Assembly: GCF_000014225.1 (NCBI RefSeq)
Contig: NC_008228.1
Location: 930,001 to 994,000 of the forward strand
DNA length: 64,000 nt
From: Paraglaciecola sp. T6c
GTDB lineage: Bacteria > Pseudomonadota > Gammaproteobacteria > Enterobacterales > Alteromonadaceae
Direction of reading: 5' to 3'
Shown in pieces: positions 56,256 through 64,000 of this stretch; the stretch's first letter is position 1, and every line of letters starts with the position of its first letter. A program made the position numbers and the translations under genes. Under the pieces are notes generated by a model. That model did not search any database and had not been told where the DNA came from. It was given only the letters and a program-made list of their open reading frames with translations.

Positions 56256-57026
56256 TTATTTAGCAATGCCATTACGTTTACCTTGGCGGCGATAACCCAT
56301 AGCCAAAGAAGCAAATATAAAGGTCAAAGCGAAGCCTGTTGGTTCTGATACATTATTAGTCGTTTCATTCACTGTCGTTAGTACCAATTCAGCGTTCGTC
56401 AACGAAGAGAATGCCGCCTCACCGAAGCTATACACGTTTGACTCGTAGAAACCGCCAAAAGACAGGGATTCGCCAGGATCGAGTAAAAATGAAAACGTAC
56501 CGCTGTCGGTGACCGTTTGGGCGCCCATGTTGATGTCTGAAGAAACAGAAGAGAACAGAAACGCTAGGTTGTTGTCATTGAACAAGGTGATAGTTGAATC
56601 TGCGAAGGCGTCATCTACAAAGGGGTCTGAAGCGCTCGCCGAGACTTGTTGAAAAATACGGTAGTCAAATACAAATTCAGCCGTACTGTCTGCACTGCTG
56701 TTACTCAGGTTCACATCGAAAAAGTAGCGTACATATTCAAAGTCTACATCAGTATTTTGTGCGCCAAGTGACGAGTTGATAAAAATAGGGTCGTTCAGTA
56801 CCGCACTCACTGGGTTGTCTCCAGTGACTACGCCATCATTCATTTGGCTACTTTGCGCACCAATCGAAAAGCGGTCTGTCTGCTGGGTATCCAATATAAA
56901 CGAACTGACATCGTCAAATGCAACCGTGGCATCTGCAGTTGTGCCTAGGGGCAAGATACTCGCCTGCGTTACCGTAGGTAATAGTAAAATTGATAATAAG
57001 CCCAAGCGTTTTAGTTTTTTATTCAT
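56256..57026 (-). CDS. PEP-CTERM-like exported protein
   Basis: This 256-residue protein has a signal peptide (1-22). The body is a beta-rich, Ser/Asp-rich domain typical of PEP-CTERM secreted proteins. The C-terminal sorting element is VSEPTGF, a hydrophobic stretch and then the basic cluster RRQGKR. The motif has Ser-Glu-Pro in place of Pro-Glu-Pro. Such proteins are processed by exosortase, often with exopolysaccharide export; no exosortase is in the window. It lies convergent to the six-gene operon and divergent to GH86, and has no visible link to galactan use. Confidence 0.75.
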   Translation of the reverse strand: MNKKLKRLGLLSILLLPTVTQASILPLGTTADATVAFDDVSSFILDTQQTDRFSIGAQSSQMNDGVVTGDNPVSAVLNDPIFINSSLGAQNTDVDFEYVRYFFDVNLSNSSADSTAEFVFDYRIFQQVSASASDPFVDDAFADSTITLFNDNNLAFLFSSVSSDINMGAQTVTDSGTFSFLLDPGESLSFGGFYESNVYSFGEAAFSSLTNAELVLTTVNETTNNVSEPTGFALTFIFASLAMGYRRQGKRNGIAK

Positions 57027-57285
57027 GATATTTATTTTTTGTATATGAAATTTATTTAGTTATAAATGATCAAGCGTTAGTTATCAAGGTATTTAACATA
57101 GTGTTTACATGATAATGATTTACTAAGTGATTGCTGATTGCTGGTATCGCTGACCTTCGTGGCTTTCGATAGTACTGAGTTATCTAGGTAACTGCCGTAT
57201 TGACGGGTCCTATTTCAGGGTTTTAAAGTATGATATTGAGTTGTGTAGCCTGTGGATAGGTCACTAACATACTGATGCTAGCTTC

Positions 57286-57337
57286 TCACAAACCAAAGTC
57301 ACAAACCAAAGTCACAACCCAAAGTCACAAACTAAAC
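57286..57337 (+). repeat. 13-bp tandem repeat, four copies
   Basis: The unit TCACAAACCAAAG occurs twice exactly, followed by TCACAACCCAAAG and TCACAAACTAAAC. It lies about 150 bases upstream of the GH86 start. Possible slippage product or a multimerised protein site. Confidence 0.85.
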
Positions 57338-57418
57338 TCACACATTAATTGCATACCAAATAAACTAAAAATAGTTGGGTGAAAAACATTTTTAGTAAAG
57401 CTCGTTAGGAAAGTTTAT

Positions 57419-57432
57419 TTTTACATGCTAAT
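57419..57432 (+). promoter_or_regulatory. Shared operator-like motif, site I (GH86 promoter)
   Basis: TTTTACATGCTAAT is a weaker match to the consensus, resembling site B. It lies 52 bases upstream of the GH86 ATG. Confidence 0.4.
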
Positions 57433-57452
57433 TTTTATTTGTAATTATTGTA

Positions 57453-57466
57453 AATCACATGTAAAT
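57453..57466 (-). promoter_or_regulatory. Shared operator-like motif, site H (GH86 promoter)
   Basis: On the minus strand it reads ATTTACATGTGATT. It ends 17 bases before the GH86 ATG and partly overlaps a 10-bp inverted repeat. Binding here would block initiation. Confidence 0.55.
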
Positions 57467-57483
57467 AAAAATTGAGGTGTTAA

Positions 57484-60435
57484 ATGAAATGGTTTCAGCC
57501 TAGTAAGGCGTCACTTGCGATAGCTTTTGGACTCGCTAGTGCAGGGTATGTACATACATCATATGGACAACCAGCAGTCGTGAGCGTTGATTTAAGTAAG
57601 CAATTATACGTAGGTGATACCACAGCACTCGATCGCAATAAATTCTTCAATATTCATTCAAGTCCCGGTGAACCCGGCGCCGCTGAACAAGACATGCTTT
57701 ACATTAAAAATGAGCTCAACGCTCAGTATGGGCGGATCTTTTGGGGGCCAATGGCCCTTAATGGCAGTGCTGATTATCCCGATACTGAACAGGCGATGCT
57801 TGACGGTGAACAATCGATTATTAATGCCAAGGCTGGGGCGTTCTATGAATTCGGGACTAATCGTATGGTTGCGACTGAACACCCTAGGAGCGTATTGGCG
57901 CCGGGCAACGATCCGGTGGAAGGCGCGCGCTGGGCTGCAGACTACTTTGAGTATTATTTTGAAGATGAAAGGCGTCCACTATTTTATGAACCAATGAATG
58001 AGCCCTTTGTCCATGCATCAGATTTCGTTGATGGGCCATGGGATCCCGTCGCTAACGAAGCAGTACAAAGACACATGGCGTCTTGGTTTGCTGAGATAGG
58101 TAAAACGTTTGACCAGCGAGGTTTAAATACTAACGTTATCGGGTTTTCTTCAGCGTGGCCGTCTTTCGAGCTGTCAGATTTTTCCCATTGGCAGTCCCGT
58201 CAAAAAATGTTTATGGACCTTGCGGGCGACCACATGGATGGTTTTTCCTTTCACTTGTACGATGGTGTCAATGTAGAGGGCCAAGACAATTTCCGTTCTG
58301 GCAGTAATGCAGAAGCCATCATTGATATGATTGAAGCATACAGTCATATTAAATGGGGAGAGGTGAAAGACCATGCCGTGACTGAGTACGGAGGGATCAT
58401 TGATGGCTACCCGCTTGAATACAGTGCTGCAAAAAGTGCGCAGGAATTGCGTTCTTACAACCATATTTTATTCTCGTTATTGGAAAGAGAAGACAGAATA
58501 CTGACATCGACACCATTCATTACGGGGATATCAAAGTGGTTTTATGATGCGAACAACTTCAACCCCTATTCAGCGACAGTGCTGCGCCCCGATCCAAATA
58601 AAATTATCTCAAATAAGGTCAACGGATACTTGCCCACTGAGAAAGCCTACTTTTATAAGTTATGGTCTGATGTGAAGGGCAATCGCGTGGCGGTAGATAC
58701 GTTAGATCCCGATCTCGCTGTGCAGGCATTCAATTATGGCAGTACGCTGTATTTGGCGTTGAATAACTATGAAGACAGCAGTAAAGACGTTGATTTACGT
58801 TTTATTTACCAAGGGAACTCGGTATCACAAGTGCGGGCGAAACGCCTAGATGTGCCGTACGATCAAGCGGCGAACTACACGGATGAAATCCTATCTTCAG
58901 CGCCTTCCAGCATTACCATGCAAGGACATGAAACAGTCGTGTTGGAATATGAGTTCGCTCAGCCGATTTCACCGGATGGTATCGTGCGAAAGAGTAGTTA
59001 TTATGCGCAAACTTATTTACAGCCCATTGTTGAAAACACTGAGTTGGCATTTACCTTCAATGATATTGATGTAGGGCAAAGCTCCATGGGGTTTGCGGAT
59101 GTATATCAGGGGGTGGAATTTGACCAAGCAGTAGTAGACGCCATTCAAACGAACGAAATTAATCGTTTAACGTCGACCATGCGTAGTTTCGATCGACAAC
59201 TGACGAACATAATAAACAAACACTCCGATGCATGGCGTGAAAGTGCCGACTTTGCGCGCCTAATACAAAGAGCGGAGCGCTCGGCGACGACAGCTAAAGC
59301 CCTGCAATATCATTATGCTATGCATGGGTATAATGCCTCAGAGCGCACGGCCATACTTAAAATGGGTGTGGGTCGCAAACACGATAAATCTAAACAACCA
59401 GTGGTGTTAGTTAACGGATACAGAGTTGAGGTGCCTAATGATTGGCGCGGTTACGATCAAACCTCACGTGAAGACTTCTTCGGCGTGATTGAAATCCCCG
59501 TGCCAGCTAAATTTTTGAAGGCGAATACCAATATTGAGTTAATATTTCCTGACACTCAAGGGCATGTTAGTTCGTTGATTTTAGAGGTTGATACCCAAGA
59601 GCCATTGCAAACTGTTGCGGTGACAGGCCTTGAAATGCAAAAGCCTTATGTCGCCATTAAGAAAGACCGCCCTTATCGTTTGTTTGCCAACGTCATGCCG
59701 CAAACGGCCACCAATAAATACCTGCTTTGGCAGTCTAGTGATGAATCTATCGCTACTGTTGAGGATGGCTTAGTCACGCCGATAGCCCCAGGTTTCGTTG
59801 ACATTAGCGCAATGAGTGAGGATGGCGAGTTTAGTGCTTCCACAAGTGTTGAGGTAAAAGACGAACTGACGGTCAGAAACACCATCGTTATTACTAACGA
59901 TGTGTCATCAATGGAACCGACAAATAGCATTACCCTTGATATTGATTACTCGACGAGTATCGATCGCGACGTTGCATTTGAGTTGATAGGCCCCCAAGGT
60001 AATTGGCTAGGTTTAAGTCGCGTTACCGTGCCAGCGGGAGAGGGCACAACTCAGATCACTCTTAGCTTTGAAGAAACGCTTGCCCCCGGAACGGGCTATA
60101 AAATAATAGCTGCCCTGCGTGAAGTAGGCGGGGACTGGAGAACCAGTGTTGATGGTCACACTATCACTGGGGTTGAAATCGCCTCTCCAGATGCCGCACC
60201 TGTTCCAGTTGACAATTTGTTAGGGGCAAATGGTGACTTTGAGCAAGGTACATTGGGAGATTGGCAACGCGTGTTTGGTTCAACTGGTGACGTCGACATC
60301 AGCCAAGAAGCCGCTTACAACGGTAGCTATGGCATTAAGTTCGACACTGCAAATGGAAGAGCGGGTATTTCACTTGGCGAAAACGTCTTACCAACAGCGC
60401 TAATGAAAGCTAACAAGAGACTATGGCGTCAATAG
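57484..60435 (+). CDS. GH86 endo-beta-agarase/porphyranase, C-terminus truncated by IS110
   Basis: This 983-residue secreted enzyme has a signal peptide (1-29). The GH86 TIM barrel has acid/base E173 in YEPMNEPF and nucleophile E301 in VTEYGGI, spaced as in known agarases/porphyranases. Beta-sandwich domains follow, then a Big_2 domain (about 735-820) and the first half of a CBM (from about 900; NGDFEQGTLGDWQ). At codon 979 the reading frame enters an IS110 element and stops five codons on (RLWRQ). Joining base 60417 to 61625 restores a 1068-residue frame. The catalytic part is intact, so the truncated enzyme may still work with weaker glycan binding. Confidence 0.93.
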   Translation: MKWFQPSKASLAIAFGLASAGYVHTSYGQPAVVSVDLSKQLYVGDTTALDRNKFFNIHSSPGEPGAAEQDMLYIKNELNAQYGRIFWGPMALNGSADYPDTEQAMLDGEQSIINAKAGAFYEFGTNRMVATEHPRSVLAPGNDPVEGARWAADYFEYYFEDERRPLFYEPMNEPFVHASDFVDGPWDPVANEAVQRHMASWFAEIGKTFDQRGLNTNVIGFSSAWPSFELSDFSHWQSRQKMFMDLAGDHMDGFSFHLYDGVNVEGQDNFRSGSNAEAIIDMIEAYSHIKWGEVKDHAVTEYGGIIDGYPLEYSAAKSAQELRSYNHILFSLLEREDRILTSTPFITGISKWFYDANNFNPYSATVLRPDPNKIISNKVNGYLPTEKAYFYKLWSDVKGNRVAVDTLDPDLAVQAFNYGSTLYLALNNYEDSSKDVDLRFIYQGNSVSQVRAKRLDVPYDQAANYTDEILSSAPSSITMQGHETVVLEYEFAQPISPDGIVRKSSYYAQTYLQPIVENTELAFTFNDIDVGQSSMGFADVYQGVEFDQAVVDAIQTNEINRLTSTMRSFDRQLTNIINKHSDAWRESADFARLIQRAERSATTAKALQYHYAMHGYNASERTAILKMGVGRKHDKSKQPVVLVNGYRVEVPNDWRGYDQTSREDFFGVIEIPVPAKFLKANTNIELIFPDTQGHVSSLILEVDTQEPLQTVAVTGLEMQKPYVAIKKDRPYRLFANVMPQTATNKYLLWQSSDESIATVEDGLVTPIAPGFVDISAMSEDGEFSASTSVEVKDELTVRNTIVITNDVSSMEPTNSITLDIDYSTSIDRDVAFELIGPQGNWLGLSRVTVPAGEGTTQITLSFEETLAPGTGYKIIAALREVGGDWRTSVDGHTITGVEIASPDAAPVPVDNLLGANGDFEQGTLGDWQRVFGSTGDVDISQEAAYNGSYGIKFDTANGRAGISLGENVLPTALMKANKRLWRQ

Positions 60436-61624
<1,189 letters not shown>

Positions 61625-61897
61625 AAGTTTAAACTGAGCTTTCAGCTAAAACGCCTGACGTCAGGCGGATGGTCAGGTGGCATGAGTCAGTTTATTAACC
61701 AAAACGGTGGCTGGAAAAGCTCAGGGCAGAAGTGGTTCGGTGGCACCCTAACGGGTGAGTGGCAACTGGTAGAAATTGAATTTGATGGGCTAGATTGGCC
61801 GGATACGCAAACCTCGTTTGAAGTCAATTTGATGACCTCAGGGCATACTTGGTATGCAGACGATTTTGTATTGGAGGAAGTACCCACAGCGCCTTGA
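61625..61897 (+). pseudogene. Displaced 3' end of GH86 (CBM tail)
   Basis: These 90 codons continue the GH86 CBM: KFKLSFQLKRLTSGGWSGG, GEWQLVEIEFDGLDWP and a final TWYADDFVLEE strand. The frame matches the GH86 gene once the IS110 copy is removed (60417 joined to 61625). There is no start codon or ribosome site of its own, so it is not expected to be translated. Confidence 0.88.
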
Positions 61898-61908
61898 CGA
61901 TAGGTTAA

Positions 61909-61934
61909 CCCTTACCTTATTATTGAGGTAAGGG
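61909..61934 (+). terminator. Hairpin after GH86 tail
   Basis: A 9-bp stem (CCCTTACCT / AGGTAAGGG) with an 8-base loop lies 12 bases past the original GH86 stop. There is no T tract, so termination strength is uncertain. Confidence 0.5.
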
Positions 61935-62068
61935 CGTTAGCGGGTGTTTCGCTATATCGCGCGTCTAATATAAGAGGGCTTTGAATCAAACGAAGCACTG
62001 TAGAGAGTTTACGCTATTTAAAACGATCTACAGGCTTCCTGTTATCTGCTCTCATTCTATTCTTTGTT

Positions 62069-62103
62069 CTTAACTCTTAACTCTTAACTCTTAACTTCTA
62101 ACT
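62069..62103 (+). repeat. 7-bp tandem repeat (CTTAACT), four exact copies plus one degenerate
   Basis: CTTAACT repeats four times without gaps from 62069 to 62096, followed by the variant TCTAACT. A short direct repeat in non-coding DNA, likely prone to slippage. Confidence 0.9.
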
Positions 62104-62395
62104 TCCATTCTACATTTTCTATTTCGCACTTTTTTACTACCGCGGATCACTACCGCGAATCAGTTGGCTTAATCATTATTCCAAACGAGGCGTTTTCAGC
62201 GTTATCCCTACATACGATTTTCTCGTTTTTAAGCGACGGACAGTGCATCAGTAAGAAGCATGTGTGTCGCAAAAGACATTGCGCTAGCCAAAAGGGGGCT
62301 TTAGACAGAGTTGTAAGGGCACGAAGAAAGAACAACGCAAAGTGTTAACAGGACACCGGCGCCTAAACCGACGTTGCTTCTTGAATGTTACGAGC

Positions 62396-62437
62396 GTCAG
62401 GGCGGTTATGGCAATAAAAGCTATGCACCGCCCTGAC
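62396..62437. terminator. 11-bp-armed hairpin downstream of GH43
   Basis: GTCAGGGCGGT and ACCGCCCTGAC are exact inverted repeats with a 20-base loop, 11 bases past the GH43 stop on the minus strand. It lacks a T tract. It may be a Rho-type terminator or an mRNA 3'-end stabiliser. Confidence 0.5.
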
Positions 62438-62447
62438 ACCAGGTTTG

Positions 62448-64000
62448 TTAGTTCTTTTGTGAATACTCGAACCAATTAAATTGTGCTTGAGCTTTGCTGA
62501 CGAGCCCTGAACTGGTGGCGTACATGCCAACATAGTTACCATTAAATCTTTGAGTTACTTCATCAGACAAGATACTTACGCTTTGAGGCGCACCGATAGG
62601 TGCTAACTGGGATTCATTCTGGCCAAAGCTAAATTGAGCCATATTATTATTTACATCAACGCGCATGATAATAGAGTCATGTGTATAAGGTACGCGAGCG
62701 ATTTCTGTCGCTATTAACTTTCCGTTTTCTGCTCGTTTACTCGTTTTTTGTAACACGAGTTCATTTGCCTGTTTAAGCAGTTGATAATGATTGGTCGACC
62801 TTCGGTATAGCACCAACCCTGCTTTTTCATTTTGCTTGGTCGAGGAGAAATTAAGCGCAGTTGAGGCGTGAAAACTATGGTGCTTAATGCGCCTAGCAAC
62901 GAACGCGGGATTAGCTAAATCTTCGATGCGCTGAGGTGCCAACGCTAAGTGAAGAGCACCAGCCTCTAGCGCGTGCCGTTGCTTGCTAGGGGTACGTAAA
63001 AAATTCCACTGTAGCGACAATTCATTAGCATTAAACTCGTCCCGCGCCGCCTCTTGCTGAACAGGTGTCCACGGTAAATTTGGTCTTGGCTGCTCTGGTT
63101 GCAGTAATCCTACCCCTGGGTTAAAGATAGGAGTGACACCACTTTCATTTCTACTCATAACCACTTTGGCTAGAAATGTCTCTCGGGAGAGTAGGGTAAT
63201 GCCTTCTTGTGGGCGTTTGGCAAGTACCACAGACCACCACTGTTCATCTTGGGTTTGCACTAAATCAGCATGGCCGGTTTGAGCAATAGGATAAGTATTT
63301 TGTAAATGACGATGGGTTAGCACGGGATTGGCATGATTGGGCACATATGGACCCCAAAGAGACTGGCTATTGAAAACCGTCACGGCGTGAAACTCGTTTG
63401 TTCCTCCTTCACCAATCAGTAACATGTATTCGCCATCAATCTTAAATAACCTCGGCCCCTCAGCCCAGCGGGCATTCGCAGCGTGGCCAAAGGTTAATTG
63501 CTTTGGTTGGCCCAGCAGGCTGGCTGATTCGATATCAATCTCTTGCATCCAAATACCATTTTTCCCCGGCCACTGTGTTTTGTCTTCCGCTTCTAATAAG
63601 CCCGCGCCAAGGTAATAGCTCTTACCGTCCTCCCAATACAATGATGGATCGATGCCTATCGCGCCTTTAAGCCATGTGGGTTTACTCCAAGGACCTGCGG
63701 GATCTTTGGCTGTGATAATAAAGTTGCCACCGCAACCTACACAGGTCGTAATAATGTAAAATGTGTTGTCGTGATACCTAATGGTAGGCGCAAAAATACC
63801 CAATGAGTCATTTAGTCCTTCTTGTAGGTTCAAATGCGTAGCGTCACTGATGCCATAGCCAACGAGCTCCCAGTTAACGAGATCTTTGCTTTTATGAATA
63901 GGCAGGGCTGGGAACCATTCAAACGTTGAGTTCGTCATGTAATAGGTATCACCAGAGCGAGTTATTGAAGGGTCGGGGTAAAACCCAGAAAGGATCGGAT
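62448..64000 (-). CDS. GH43 beta-xylosidase/arabinofuranosidase-type enzyme (5'-truncated by window edge)
   Basis: The frame is open to the window edge, giving 516 residues; an internal ATG at 63938 is not the start, because the codons before it encode the GH43 opening FYPDPSITRSGDTYYM with the catalytic base Asp. Further residues are D in IGIDPSLYWED (pKa modulator) and E in RWAEGPRLF (general acid). The C-terminal 190 residues form the beta-sandwich typical of xylosidase-type GH43 (DEFNANELSLQWNFLRTP). Substrates in this group are beta-1,4-xylose or alpha-L-arabinose ends, so it could serve red-algal xylan. Only the signal peptide and a few residues seem to lie outside. Confidence 0.9.
   Translation of the reverse strand, partial: PILSGFYPDPSITRSGDTYYMTNSTFEWFPALPIHKSKDLVNWELVGYGISDATHLNLQEGLNDSLGIFAPTIRYHDNTFYIITTCVGCGGNFIITAKDPAGPWSKPTWLKGAIGIDPSLYWEDGKSYYLGAGLLEAEDKTQWPGKNGIWMQEIDIESASLLGQPKQLTFGHAANARWAEGPRLFKIDGEYMLLIGEGGTNEFHAVTVFNSQSLWGPYVPNHANPVLTHRHLQNTYPIAQTGHADLVQTQDEQWWSVVLAKRPQEGITLLSRETFLAKVVMSRNESGVTPIFNPGVGLLQPEQPRPNLPWTPVQQEAARDEFNANELSLQWNFLRTPSKQRHALEAGALHLALAPQRIEDLANPAFVARRIKHHSFHASTALNFSSTKQNEKAGLVLYRRSTNHYQLLKQANELVLQKTSKRAENGKLIATEIARVPYTHDSIIMRVDVNNNMAQFSFGQNESQLAPIGAPQSVSILSDEVTQRFNGNYVGMYATSSGLVSKAQAQFNWFEYSQKN

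Larger units (their letters stand above)
57027..57483. other. 457-bp region upstream of GH86 with tandem repeats and motif sites
   Basis: This is non-coding. It contains a 13-bp tandem array (57286-57337) and two shared-motif sites (57419-57432, 57453-57466). A 10-bp inverted repeat (ATTTTTATTT at 57431 and AAATAAAAAT at 57463) overlaps the motif sites. The first part (57027-57280) shows nothing I can name beyond the PEP-CTERM gene's own promoter. Confidence 0.65.
61898..62447. other. 550-bp intergenic region after GH86
   Basis: It holds a 9-bp hairpin right after the GH86 stop, a heptamer tandem repeat and a long-armed hairpin near the GH43 stop. The two short minus-strand ORFs inside have no recognisable features. 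The rest shows nothing I can name. Confidence 0.6.

Noticed and set aside
56256-57026. The PEP-CTERM-like protein as a galactan-binding member of the island
   Set aside because: Its sequence shows only sorting signals and a generic beta-rich body, and its orientation gives no link to the glycan operons.
57286-57337. The 13-bp repeats as a CRISPR array
   Set aside because: There are no spacers between the units and no cas genes; it is a simple tandem repeat.
62150-62335. Short minus-strand ORFs between GH86 and GH43
   Set aside because: No ribosome site, no recognisable domain and no coding bias; treated as intergenic.

Overview
The window reads as a large red-algal galactan (agar/porphyran type) utilisation island of a marine gammaproteobacterium, most likely of the Alteromonadales. 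The signs are a long TonB-dependent receptor with a TonB-dependent-partner lipoprotein, a PrnA-like flavin halogenase beside the receptor, AraC regulators instead of hybrid two-component systems, a PEP-CTERM-like protein, moderate GC and many secreted or lipoprotein hydrolases. The genus assignment is inference. I found no rRNA, tRNA, CRISPR array or phage genes.

Layout. 1-2.9 kb: the 3' part of a GH2 enzyme followed by a GH16 endo-hydrolase (+). 2.95-10.7 kb: a minus-strand uptake operon with TonB-dependent receptor, Big2 lipoprotein, flavin halogenase and a small ExoP_C-like exported protein. 11.4-15 kb: GH43-CBM6, a DUF1080 lipoprotein and a GH117 neoagarooligosaccharide hydrolase (+), then a 5'-truncated outer-membrane barrel remnant. 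15.4-22.7 kb: a tight four-gene minus operon (DUF2231/cytochrome/LRR membrane protein, NHL propeller, DUF1549/DUF1553 di-haem lipoprotein, DUF1501), with a divergent AraC regulator. This set resembles Planctomycetes/Verrucomicrobia gene clusters and is the least understood part of the window.

23.9-30.6 kb: LacZ-type GH2 plus two S1 sulfatases (-). 30.7-34.3 kb: mutarotase, GH29 and GH16 (+). 34.5-36.7 kb: GH3 (-). 36.8-42.6 kb: sulfatase, AraC, SGNH hydrolase and sulfatase (+). 42.7-46.3 kb: SASA esterase and a second GH29 (-). 46.7-56.2 kb: a six-gene plus operon with an atypical GH2, a DUF5060 glycosidase, a UxuB-like reductase, a sodium symporter, a KDG kinase and an esterase. 56.3-57 kb: PEP-CTERM-like protein (-). 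57.5-61.9 kb: GH86 endo-agarase/porphyranase split near its 3' end by an IS110-family element. 62.4-64 kb: a xylosidase-type GH43 (-) running off the edge.

How it may work together (inference). GH86 and GH16 enzymes cut the galactan outside. The receptor and its lipoprotein bring in oligosaccharides. Sulfatases, GH117 (3,6-anhydro-L-galactose), GH29 (possibly L-galactose, the 6-hydroxy analogue of L-fucose) and GH2/GH3 trim them from the ends. The symporter, UxuB-like reductase and KDG kinase send the unusual sugars to the Entner-Doudoroff pathway. A recurring 14-bp motif close to ATTTACATRTGAWA lies in the promoter regions of seven or more of these units and probably binds one shared regulator.
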